64,000 nt of DNA from Chloroflexota bacterium. GTDB taxonomy: Bacteria; Chloroflexota; Anaerolineae; B4-G1; SLSP01. The notes beneath the pieces were generated by a model, which made no database searches, was not told where the DNA came from, and saw nothing but the letters and a program-made list of their open reading frames with translations. The translations under genes and the position numbers were made by a program. Positions 15,850-24,608 of this stretch are shown one piece after another; within the stretch, counting starts at the first letter, position 1, and each line of letters starts with the position of its first letter. The DNA lies in NCBI GenBank assembly GCA_019873645.1, contig JAIOAX010000023.1, positions 16,730-80,729 of the forward strand. Direction: 5' to 3'.

Positions 15850-18519
15850 ATGGTAAACCCCTTAAGTATCGCCAGTGCAAAGAATATTATTGATGATCGT
15901 CCTGTTATCACCAAAGATTTAGCTGTGGATCAGGATTGCGATACACTATTCTCAGAGGACTATGCCCATCTAAGAAAATTCTACATTGATCCCTGGCCAA
16001 TCTTCGAGAGATGCAATTTAGAGCATTTTGAACGTCGCTTCTGGATCGAAAAGGAGATTGACGATTTTCTGCAAAACTTCACCCGTGGTTATTTCATCCT
16101 GGAGGCAGAAGCCGGCATAGGGAAAACCGCATTTGTGGCTGACCTGGTCAGGCAAAGGGGGCTTGTGCATCACTTTGCAGAATTGGCACCGGGGCAGAGC
16201 GGCATAGCTTCGGGGATCCTGAACCTGATCGCGCAACTGGCCCGCCTTTACCTCCCCATAGCCGAGACCGAAGCAGTCATAAACGAGGTCAGTGAGCAGT
16301 TTGCGGCATATAGAGAAGCTTGTTTGCGTGAATCCGATATATCTGATGCTGCAATCTATGGAAACGTTTTTTTGAATGCACTGCGTAAGGTGACAACACA
16401 ATATCCGAACCAGAAGATCATAGTGGTCATTGACGCATTGGATGCAGCCGGGATGCCAAAGAATCAGAACGTCTTGGGGTTACCACGTATTTTGCCGGAA
16501 CAGGTTTTTATGATTGTCACCCATCGCCCGGCTGCTATCACGTTAAATATTGATCCCAGAACACCTCATCGTAAACTGAAGCTGAAAGCTGCCGATCCCA
16601 GAAACCTTGCCGATATGCGCCGTTACTTACAAAACGCGGTGAATCGTCCCCCTCTAAGTGCGATTTTGGTAGATAACCATTGTGACAAGGATTGGTTTGT
16701 TGAAGCCATCATCGAGAAATGTGCAGGGGTATGGGTTTATGCGCAATATATTCTCTGCGAGATCGAACAACACAGACGCGCCCCGGCAGACTTAACCTCG
16801 CTGCCTTATGGGATACCGCAATATTATGCCGCCTATTGGAAACAATGGCGCATGGAAAAAGGTTGGTACGACATCTATCTGCCCGTACTGGGCATGTTGG
16901 CGGCTGCACGGCGCGAAATCAGTCTGGATGACTTACATGCATTGACCGGGGTTTGTATACGCAAAGATGAATTACGGCGTCTACTTTCTGAACAGTGGGG
17001 AGATTTCGTAGCTACAGTGACCGGGCCACGCTATAGATTTAGCCATCCCACTTTGTATGACTTTTGCGAGGGTCGGGTCAGAGAGGAGGACTTATCCCCG
17101 GAGGAACAAACCCTCATCGAGGAACTAAAGCTATCCACGATCAAACATGCTCTGCACATCATTCACGGGATTGAGGACATCGAGATATGTCGCGATGCTG
17201 CGCTGACTTTAGCCAAACTGGACTGGTTCACGCACCTCTCAAAAATTCCTCTTCAAAAACCACATATCGGTATGCCTGTGGATTTACACATGCGCATAGA
17301 AACAACACTTTCAAGCACTGACTTCTTTTCTGGGGATGCGATGCTGAGGGTCATCTTTGCAGACTCACGCCTCATACAGTGGCGCGACAGGCTGCCTGAA
17401 GCCCATAGTCCGGCCGAACGCGTACAGATAACAATTGACTTCTTGAGAAATCTTTTTAATACAGACCGGCAAAACGCGCTGGCTTTGTTCTTATATGTGC
17501 TGGCAGACCGCATTTCCCCTGCCGATGCCTGTCATCACAGACTGATTGAACTGGCAAAAGAATGGGAACACATCGTCACATGGGATGAGATCAATACCCA
17601 AGCAGAGAACGTACTCAAGTATCTGGAGCTAGTGGAAAGATTCTTGACCACCCCTGCCGAGCGAGCGTATACCGTAGAGATCATTTCTTCTGTCCTCGGC
17701 GCTCAACCTCTCCCGGCTCGTTATAAGATTCAATTGTATGTCCATCGCGCCATTAACTATGGCTATTTACAGGAGTTGAATGAAGCCGCTTCCGATTACT
17801 ACCAAGCCTTGCTGTTGTTTGAAGAAGGAGGAGAAAGATCAGAACCCTCAGCCATGCTTACGGCAGCGCGCATCTTTTTGGGAGCCGCAAATATTAGTAG
17901 GGAAAGAGGAAACGCAATAGACGAAACCAAAGATCAAGAGGGCAGGGCAGAGTCGCTCCGGCGGGCGCAAAATTTTTATTCGAAAGCCATAGAATGGGCC
18001 ACAAAGTATGCCGCGGATTTAATTCTTATCGTGGTCATCTATACAGAGCTGAGCTGGTGTAACGCGCTCTTGCGCGACTGGGAGGCTGCTGTGCTCTCTT
18101 ATCACAAAGCGTTAGAAACTCTTGAGCGCGTGAAAGACGTACAAATTCAAAAGAGTTACAGGGCATTCATTTTGGAAACCATGAGCAATATCTTCTGGGA
18201 ACAAGGGCAGTATGCTCTCGCCACACAACAAGATACAGAACAGGCTGGCCGGGCCTACCAAAAGGCTTACGATTGCGCCGTAGAAGAGATCAATATGTTG
18301 AGAGATATGTTAGGCGAACTCAACGCGCTGACTATCGCCCATATTAACGCGGGGGATTTTCTACTTGCGAAATCTGAATTGCCCGGTTGCCCGGATTCTC
18401 AAGAAGTTGCCCGGAACGCTCGCGAACACTGGCTTCAAGCCATAGCCTTAGCTCAGGCCTGGGGCTTATACAATCTGGAAGAAGAAGCCCGGAAACGTTT
18501 AGGCACATCCGGAGGGTAA
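15850..18519 (+). CDS. STAND-class NTPase with C-terminal TPR-like repeats
   Basis: The start at 15850 follows GGAGG by six bases and lies downstream of a good promoter; the open frame further upstream overlaps the opposing gene and is rejected. In the 889-residue protein a short N-terminal segment (1-60) has no recognisable domain. A NACHT/AAA-type NTPase follows, with Walker A EAGIGKT (about 87-93), Walker B KIIVVIDALDAAG (about 189-201) and the sensor-like VFMIVTHRP. A winged-helix-like region comes next, and from about residue 620 there are helical TPR-like repeats (SDYYQALLLFEEGGE, AVLSYHKALETLERVKD). STAND proteins switch and oligomerise on sensing a ligand. No signal peptide, so it is cytoplasmic. 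Its stop is followed at once by the secreted protease gene. Confidence 0.85.
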   Translation: MVNPLSIASAKNIIDDRPVITKDLAVDQDCDTLFSEDYAHLRKFYIDPWPIFERCNLEHFERRFWIEKEIDDFLQNFTRGYFILEAEAGIGKTAFVADLVRQRGLVHHFAELAPGQSGIASGILNLIAQLARLYLPIAETEAVINEVSEQFAAYREACLRESDISDAAIYGNVFLNALRKVTTQYPNQKIIVVIDALDAAGMPKNQNVLGLPRILPEQVFMIVTHRPAAITLNIDPRTPHRKLKLKAADPRNLADMRRYLQNAVNRPPLSAILVDNHCDKDWFVEAIIEKCAGVWVYAQYILCEIEQHRRAPADLTSLPYGIPQYYAAYWKQWRMEKGWYDIYLPVLGMLAAARREISLDDLHALTGVCIRKDELRRLLSEQWGDFVATVTGPRYRFSHPTLYDFCEGRVREEDLSPEEQTLIEELKLSTIKHALHIIHGIEDIEICRDAALTLAKLDWFTHLSKIPLQKPHIGMPVDLHMRIETTLSSTDFFSGDAMLRVIFADSRLIQWRDRLPEAHSPAERVQITIDFLRNLFNTDRQNALALFLYVLADRISPADACHHRLIELAKEWEHIVTWDEINTQAENVLKYLELVERFLTTPAERAYTVEIISSVLGAQPLPARYKIQLYVHRAINYGYLQELNEAASDYYQALLLFEEGGERSEPSAMLTAARIFLGAANISRERGNAIDETKDQEGRAESLRRAQNFYSKAIEWATKYAADLILIVVIYTELSWCNALLRDWEAAVLSYHKALETLERVKDVQIQKSYRAFILETMSNIFWEQGQYALATQQDTEQAGRAYQKAYDCAVEEINMLRDMLGELNALTIAHINAGDFLLAKSELPGCPDSQEVARNAREHWLQAIALAQAWGLYNLEEEARKRLGTSGG

Positions 18520-18520
18520 G

Positions 18521-21500
18521 ATGGCGCGCTTTTTGAAAAAGTTTGTTCTATGTCTCAATGTCGCTGCATTATTAGTGTTTTTTCTACAGGTACCGATGCC
18601 GGTTCAATCCGCGACTTTACAGGTCAACAGTGCTGCGGATAGCGGCCCCGGGACTCTGCGACAGGCATTACAAGATGCTAAACCAGGTGATACCATCACC
18701 TTCAATCCCACCGTTTTCCCGGCCGACCGTCCTGCAACTATTTTCGTGCGTTCCTATTTGATTTTGGATAAGCATAACATAACCCTTGATGCCAGCAACG
18801 CCGGTGTTATCCTGGATGGGTCCCAACTCACCTACGGAACGAGTGGTCTGGTTATCACAGCCAACAACTGCGTCGTCCGTGGGTTGACGATCCAACGGTT
18901 TCCGGAGAACGGCATTTGGATTGAAATTAATGCCACCGGCAACATCATCGGCGGCGACCGCACCGCAGGCAGCGGACCGAATGGACAGGGAAATCTCATC
19001 ATCCTGAATGGCACAACCGGTATCTCGATCCTCGGTGACAACAACCAGGTTCTGGGGAATTACCTGGGTGTGGATAAAACGGGTAGCTATGGCCGGGGCA
19101 ACCTCTATAGTGGCGTAGCCCTATGGCAAGGCGCCAGCCATAACGTTGTAGGAGGCAACACCGCCGGCCTGCGCAACATCATCAGCGGTAATTCAAAGGA
19201 TGGCATCTGGATCTCCGGAGCGGAAACCGCGTACAATCGCATTATCGGCAACTATATTGGCGTCGCGGCAGACGGTAACACCGCTATACCCAATGGCCTG
19301 TCGGGTATTGGCATCCACGGCGCGCACCATAACCAGATCGGCGGCAACGAGGCCGGGGCAGGCAATGTGATCAGCGGCAATGCCGATACCGGCATCTACA
19401 TCGCCGGCGCGGGAACCTCTTATAACCAGATCTTGGGCAATCTGATCGGCACCAATAGCACCGGGGATATGGCCGTGGGGCAGGGCCGTTATGGCATCAT
19501 GATCGGGGAGGGAGCAAGTTACAATGATGTGGGCGATGGCAGCGCTGCAGGGCGCAACGTGATCAGCGGGAATCAATACCCCGGTATATTGATTGGGGGT
19601 AGCGCCACCACGGGCAATACGGTGCGGGGAAATTACATCGGCACAGACAAAACCGGAACAGCGCGCCTGGCGAACAAAAACGATGGCATTGTTTTAGACA
19701 GTGCGACTTACGGAAATACAATCGAGCAAAATGTCATCAGCGGCAACGGCACAAGCAATTACGGTAATGGCATTATCATCATCAGTAACGCGCATCACAA
19801 TATTGTGCGCGCCAATCTGATCGGGCTGGATAAAAACGGAAAGTTCGCAATCGGAGGACAACCGAGCGGCGGCGTAGATTTGGGAAGCGGAGCACACCAC
19901 AATCAAATCGGTGGTCCAAATGTGGACGATCGCAATGTGATCAGCGGCAATGGGACGGACGGCATTTTTATTGCCGATGCGGCAACACAAGACAACGTGA
20001 TTCAAGGGAACTATATCGGTACCGATGTTTCCGGTGCGCTCCCCGTTCCCAACCTGTGGGGATTGTACATCGTGAACAATCCTTCCAACAATCACATTAC
20101 AGAGAATCTGGTACGCTACAACAAAGGACATGGCCTGGAAATCCGCAACTCGACAAACAACGAAATTGCTAACAACAGTATTGTGGATAATGGAGAATTT
20201 GGCCTTCATTTTACAGAAGGGGCACACCATTACCTTATCGAAAACAATGACATTGCGCGTAATGGCCGGGATGGCGTCCGTGTAGAATCAGGATGTAGTG
20301 GCATTACGCTGCGTCACAATTCAATCTATGCCAATGGCGGCAAAGGTATCAGTTCCGAAGGCGTGCTGTCGCCGCCAACATTGACCGTTCTGCAGACCCT
20401 TGACACGGTGACCGGAACAACGGTTGCCGGTGCAACGGTGGACCTTTACGCCGACGATGAAGAAGAAGGGCAAACGCATCTGGCGACCGCAACGGCCAAT
20501 GCAGAGGGAATTTTTATGTTCACCCAGCCTGGGGGATTCACGGGGCCCAATTTGACCGTGCTCAGTACCGATAAAGACGGCAACACTTCCGAGTTTTCAA
20601 GGCCGGTCCACATCCTATGGACACTGCTCCTATATCTCAATGGCGATAACGATTTGCAACCTTTTATAGCCGACATGGTATCCAATCTTGCGGCTTTGCC
20701 CCCCAGCCCACGGGCCAACGTTCTGGCGCTGGTGGATGGTCTGGGGTACACGGCGACCCTGCTGTTTGACTCTGGAACCACCCTGTACGACCTGACGTGG
20801 GGAGAAGCCACCCCTCTACACACCTCTGTTGTGACAGATAGCGAGCGCAATATGGGAGATGGACAAACATTGGTGGATTTCGTCAATTGGGGACGCACCT
20901 ATGCCCCGGCCGCTTATACCATGTTGGCGATCGTTGACCATGGCGGCGGCTGGGCGCCCAGTGCTGCGTTGCCTGTTACGGAGACTCTGCCGATTCGCCG
21001 TACACACTGGATGGCCGGGGGAAGTGGGTTGAGCTGGGATTTCAACAGCAACTATGACTATCTCGATAGCAAGGAAATCCGCCAGGCCATGGCCCAAATT
21101 GCCCAAGCCGATAGGCCATTGGATGTGGTGTTTTATGATGTGTGTTTGATGAGCATGGTGGAAGTTGCCTACCAGATCAAGGACTACGCCTCATTTTTCG
21201 TCTCATCCCAAAATATCGGCTGGGCGCCCCTGGGGCCTGAAGGACGCTATGTGAGAATTATTCAAGGTATTCAGGCGCACGACAAACCGCGCGATGTAGC
21301 TCAATTGCTGGTCAATGCCTATGCACAAGCGATGACACCTGACTTGCATCCTTTTACCATTTCGGCCATTGATTTGACCACATTGGTCACACTGACCCGG
21401 TCGCTTAATCGTCTAACCACAGCCATTACCCAGACCCTGGTAGTCACGGATCAAATATCATCCTTGCAATACATTTACAACCAGGCACAAAAACTAGATT

Positions 21501-22291
21501 ACGATAACGACTTCCGTATTGAGCCGGAACGGGATAATTTTGTAGACTTATACGATCTCGCCCTTAAGATGAGTCAGTACTACACGAATACGGAGATTGT
21601 TACGGCGGCCCAAAATGTCATCATGGCGCTGGAACAGACTGTTGTGGCCGAAGCGCATCGCAGCAGTGCTCCCTGGTTTTTGCCCGATCAGATTTGGGAT
21701 CTTGAAAATGTCCATGGCCTCTCCATATTTTTCCCACTGGGCGAAGATTTGGAATTGCCGGTCATTATTACGGATACAAAGGGGATGACACGGCCCCTGC
21801 GCTTACGGGATACCTATACCACCGAGCAATTGCAATTTTTGGCCGATGTAAACTGGAAGGCTCTCATTGATCTTCATTACGAGGGAGCGCCCTGGATCCC
21901 CATCGCTGGTATCCAGGGGCCGGCGGCGAGATTGCTTGTCCCTGACATCCAGACTCCACAGACTTATATCACTGTGACCGGGCCTCTTACAGTCAATCGC
22001 GGGGTATATTTAACCTGGAACGCCCAGGATCATCAATCCGGTGTTGGGGGAGCCTCTTTCTGGTACCGGCATTTTGGTAGCGACTGGACAAGTGCGGGAT
22101 TGACGATGCCCATTGCCTCCGGTATGATCCCGTTCAGATGGTCACATATATGCGAATATGAATTAGCGGTGCGAGCTATAGACAAGGCCGGGAACATGGA
22201 ACCTTTTTACCACGGAGCAAACACGCTTAAATTGTTGATTGCTCCATGCTTACGGCTATATTTACCTCTCATTATGCGGCGCAATGAGTGA
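18521..22291 (+). CDS. Secreted beta-helix protein with clostripain (C11) protease domain
   Basis: The ATG lies one base after the STAND stop, and its GGAGG lies inside the STAND coding end, so translation is coupled. The signal peptide covers residues 1-30 (cut near VQS/A). A long right-handed beta-helix follows, opening with SGPGTLRQALQDAKPGDTI and repeating phrases such as NVISGN and GNYIGTD. An Ig-like domain comes at about 625-690. A clostripain-like C11 domain starts near residue 700 (WTLLLYLNGDNDLQPF), with catalytic His807 in IVDHGGGW and Cys875 in YDVCLMSMVE. A final Ig-like domain ends in RLYLPLIMRRNE. C11 enzymes are caspase-clan cysteine proteases, usually Arg-specific. At 1256 residues it should act outside or on the cell surface. 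Confidence 0.88.
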   Translation: MARFLKKFVLCLNVAALLVFFLQVPMPVQSATLQVNSAADSGPGTLRQALQDAKPGDTITFNPTVFPADRPATIFVRSYLILDKHNITLDASNAGVILDGSQLTYGTSGLVITANNCVVRGLTIQRFPENGIWIEINATGNIIGGDRTAGSGPNGQGNLIILNGTTGISILGDNNQVLGNYLGVDKTGSYGRGNLYSGVALWQGASHNVVGGNTAGLRNIISGNSKDGIWISGAETAYNRIIGNYIGVAADGNTAIPNGLSGIGIHGAHHNQIGGNEAGAGNVISGNADTGIYIAGAGTSYNQILGNLIGTNSTGDMAVGQGRYGIMIGEGASYNDVGDGSAAGRNVISGNQYPGILIGGSATTGNTVRGNYIGTDKTGTARLANKNDGIVLDSATYGNTIEQNVISGNGTSNYGNGIIIISNAHHNIVRANLIGLDKNGKFAIGGQPSGGVDLGSGAHHNQIGGPNVDDRNVISGNGTDGIFIADAATQDNVIQGNYIGTDVSGALPVPNLWGLYIVNNPSNNHITENLVRYNKGHGLEIRNSTNNEIANNSIVDNGEFGLHFTEGAHHYLIENNDIARNGRDGVRVESGCSGITLRHNSIYANGGKGISSEGVLSPPTLTVLQTLDTVTGTTVAGATVDLYADDEEEGQTHLATATANAEGIFMFTQPGGFTGPNLTVLSTDKDGNTSEFSRPVHILWTLLLYLNGDNDLQPFIADMVSNLAALPPSPRANVLALVDGLGYTATLLFDSGTTLYDLTWGEATPLHTSVVTDSERNMGDGQTLVDFVNWGRTYAPAAYTMLAIVDHGGGWAPSAALPVTETLPIRRTHWMAGGSGLSWDFNSNYDYLDSKEIRQAMAQIAQADRPLDVVFYDVCLMSMVEVAYQIKDYASFFVSSQNIGWAPLGPEGRYVRIIQGIQAHDKPRDVAQLLVNAYAQAMTPDLHPFTISAIDLTTLVTLTRSLNRLTTAITQTLVVTDQISSLQYIYNQAQKLDYDNDFRIEPERDNFVDLYDLALKMSQYYTNTEIVTAAQNVIMALEQTVVAEAHRSSAPWFLPDQIWDLENVHGLSIFFPLGEDLELPVIITDTKGMTRPLRLRDTYTTEQLQFLADVNWKALIDLHYEGAPWIPIAGIQGPAARLLVPDIQTPQTYITVTGPLTVNRGVYLTWNAQDHQSGVGGASFWYRHFGSDWTSAGLTMPIASGMIPFRWSHICEYELAVRAIDKAGNMEPFYHGANTLKLLIAPCLRLYLPLIMRRNE

Positions 22292-22331
22292 GTATATCCC
22301 TAATCTCAGTACACACCCTCAAACAAAGCAC

Positions 22332-22368
22332 AAAAAAGCCGGATTTCTTAAAAAATCCGGCTTTTTGT
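22332..22368. terminator. Bidirectional rho-independent terminator
   Basis: The stem AAAAAGCCGGATTT and AAATCCGGCTTTTT around an A-rich loop, with T-run on each strand, lies between the protease gene and the opposing tRNA gene. It can stop transcripts from both sides. Confidence 0.85.
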
Positions 22369-22378
22369 TTCCCCATCC

Positions 22379-22457
<79 letters not shown>

Positions 22458-22490
22458 GACACTTCAGTTATACCCGATTCGGGTCATTCG

Positions 22491-24596
22491 TCAAGGCGCC
22501 CACGTGAGCCGCTGGTTCTCCCACCCCGGCAAGGCAGCGCCGAGGTCGAGGAGGCGCTGGACATTCTGCCCGTCGAGTTGCATCACGTAGATGGCCCAGT
22601 TGCCGTCGCGGTTGCTCACGAAGGCCAGCCGCCCTCCGTCCGGCGACCAGGCCGGCAACCCTTCATCAGAAGCAGCGGATGTGAGCTGTTGCACACCACC
22701 TTGGGGATTGAGCAAGATAATGTCCCAGTTGCCGGTCACATTGGTCATATACGCCAGCAGGTTGCCGGCCGGCGCCCAACTGACGGCAATGTCGTTCTCA
22801 CTGCCGGTCAAGCGCGTGCCCGGTTGCTCGTCGTCGGGATTGTCGAGGATAATGCCGCATGTGCCGTCGGCGTCACAGCCGGTATAGGCCAGCCATCCTG
22901 AAGCACCCCACGCTGGCGCCCAACCCGCCGCCAGGCGCCGTGGCTCACCGGAGCCGTCGCTGTTGGCGATGTAGATGGTCCATTGACCATCGGTAGCAGC
23001 AGCGTAGGCCACCCGGCGACTATCCGGCGCAAGCGTCGGCCAGGCCTGGCCCTGCGGCGCAAGGAGTTGCAGCGGGATGCCTTCCTCCGGTAACACCATT
23101 TTCACGCCGCCGGAGACCTTGTCGCGGTAGGCCAGGCGTCCCGTCCCCAGTTCCCACCAGGGTTGATCCGCCCCGCTGGCCGCACGCAGGATGCGCCCGT
23201 CGGCGTAAAGCGCGTAGATGTCGTAGCTCCCGCTGGCGCTGTTGTAGACCGGATAGGCCAGCCGTCCGTAAGTAAACCCCGGAACGGGCTGCGGGGTCAG
23301 ATGCGGCGTCACACCGTCCAGCGGCGTCGGCGTAGCCACAAGGCATACCTGCGCGGCCTCGGCGCGCTTTTGATCTACGGCCGGGTCGGCATATAGCCGC
23401 AGGGCCTGGGCGTATTGAAGCTCGGCCGGGCACATCTCCCCCTGCGTGAAGAGGTAATCGGCGTAGGCAAGATAAGCCTGATAAAGCCGCTGCGCCACAT
23501 CCTTATAACCCGGATTGGTAGCGTAAAGCGCCGTGAAACGCTCGATGCACACTTCCCAATCCACGCCCCAATAGTTGAGTGCATCCAGATAGCGCGCTGC
23601 CAGATTGCGCTGATTCACGGCGTTCGCGTCTAAGGGGCGCAAGGCGATAGCCTGATCGAGATTGGAGATCCCCACCTCCAGCGCGTCTTGCTCCAGGAAA
23701 GCGATGCCCGCGTTGTACAGGCTGGTGAAGAGCATATCTTCGACCGTCTCGCGGTAGTAATCGGGATCAAGCGCACGCAGTTGCGTCAACGTCCGCGCCG
23801 TGGCCACCCAATCTTGCTGTGCAAACGACGCATGCGCCTGTTCCAGCAGTTGTTCAGAGAGCGAGACGACCACTTCAAGCGTCGGCGTGGGTTTGGCTGC
23901 CAGGCGCGTGCGGGCTTCGGCCAGACTTTGTTTCGCCAGCGCGTGTTGGGGATCGAGTTGCAGCACGTATTGGAACTCGGCAATGGCGCGTTCAAAGCGC
24001 CCGTCGTTCAAAGCCTGCACGCCGGCATCGTAATGGGTTTGAATGACTTCCAGCCGCGCCGCCTGCCGGTCGCGTTCGCCGGCATAGAGGCCCATGTATG
24101 CTGAAGCCACCACGACGGCCACAAAGACAGCCAGCGCCAGCAATATGACGAGGAGCCGGCGCACGAGGCGCAGCCACCGTTTCCCCAGCCGGGCGGCTGT
24201 CTTGGAGGATAATTCGGTTGCCTGGGGGACGACCGGCGAGCGAGTATCTTCATTCAACGGCCGGCGGATGTCAGTTAGAGGGGCAGCTTCTGGGGCCGGT
24301 ACGGCGCGGCGTGACGCTTGTGGTTGCGTGAATGGCGGCGCAGCGGTTCCTGGCATTGTCGCCAACCGCTCCGGCTTCGGCGACTTTGTAGAGGGAGGCA
24401 GCAGGGGGTATGGCTTGCGTACAGCGTCTTGAAACTTTCGCAAGGTTCCCTGGAGTTTTTGTAGCCATGCCGACGACCGGGGCGCAGACTTCGGTCTGTG
24501 CGGCTTTTTCTCCGGCAGGAGCGTCATACCGCAGTTGGGACACAATAACCCAACTGTCTGGGGAAGCTCATACCCGCAATGAGGGCACAGTCTCAT
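22491..24596 (-). CDS. Zinc-ribbon, membrane-anchored TPR protein with TolB-like beta-propeller
   Basis: The start at 24596 (MRLCPHCGY) is preferred over a TTG three codons upstream; there is no strong ribosome-binding site, so coupling to the kinase gene just upstream is likely. In the 701-residue protein, a zinc ribbon with CPHC and CPNC lies at 4-24, then a Pro/Lys-rich linker and one membrane helix near residues 144-170 (LLVILLALAVFVAVVVASAY). TPR-like helices follow (FERAIAEFQYVLQLDPQHAL), and last a WD40-like/TolB propeller with repeated PDSRRVAYAA, GNLLAYMTN and PDGGRLAFVSNRDGNWAIY. The propeller should face outside and the zinc ribbon inside. Function unknown; signalling or envelope scaffolding is a guess. 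Confidence 0.8.
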   Translation of the reverse strand: MRLCPHCGYELPQTVGLLCPNCGMTLLPEKKPHRPKSAPRSSAWLQKLQGTLRKFQDAVRKPYPLLPPSTKSPKPERLATMPGTAAPPFTQPQASRRAVPAPEAAPLTDIRRPLNEDTRSPVVPQATELSSKTAARLGKRWLRLVRRLLVILLALAVFVAVVVASAYMGLYAGERDRQAARLEVIQTHYDAGVQALNDGRFERAIAEFQYVLQLDPQHALAKQSLAEARTRLAAKPTPTLEVVVSLSEQLLEQAHASFAQQDWVATARTLTQLRALDPDYYRETVEDMLFTSLYNAGIAFLEQDALEVGISNLDQAIALRPLDANAVNQRNLAARYLDALNYWGVDWEVCIERFTALYATNPGYKDVAQRLYQAYLAYADYLFTQGEMCPAELQYAQALRLYADPAVDQKRAEAAQVCLVATPTPLDGVTPHLTPQPVPGFTYGRLAYPVYNSASGSYDIYALYADGRILRAASGADQPWWELGTGRLAYRDKVSGGVKMVLPEEGIPLQLLAPQGQAWPTLAPDSRRVAYAAATDGQWTIYIANSDGSGEPRRLAAGWAPAWGASGWLAYTGCDADGTCGIILDNPDDEQPGTRLTGSENDIAVSWAPAGNLLAYMTNVTGNWDIILLNPQGGVQQLTSAASDEGLPAWSPDGGRLAFVSNRDGNWAIYVMQLDGQNVQRLLDLGAALPGWENQRLTWAP

Positions 24597-24608
24597 AGAC
24601 GCCAAAAC

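Noticed and set aside
15700..22291. Defence island around the STAND gene
   Set aside because: No restriction, toxin, nuclease or phage-related genes are adjacent, and the protease is secreted; an anti-phage role is not supported by context.
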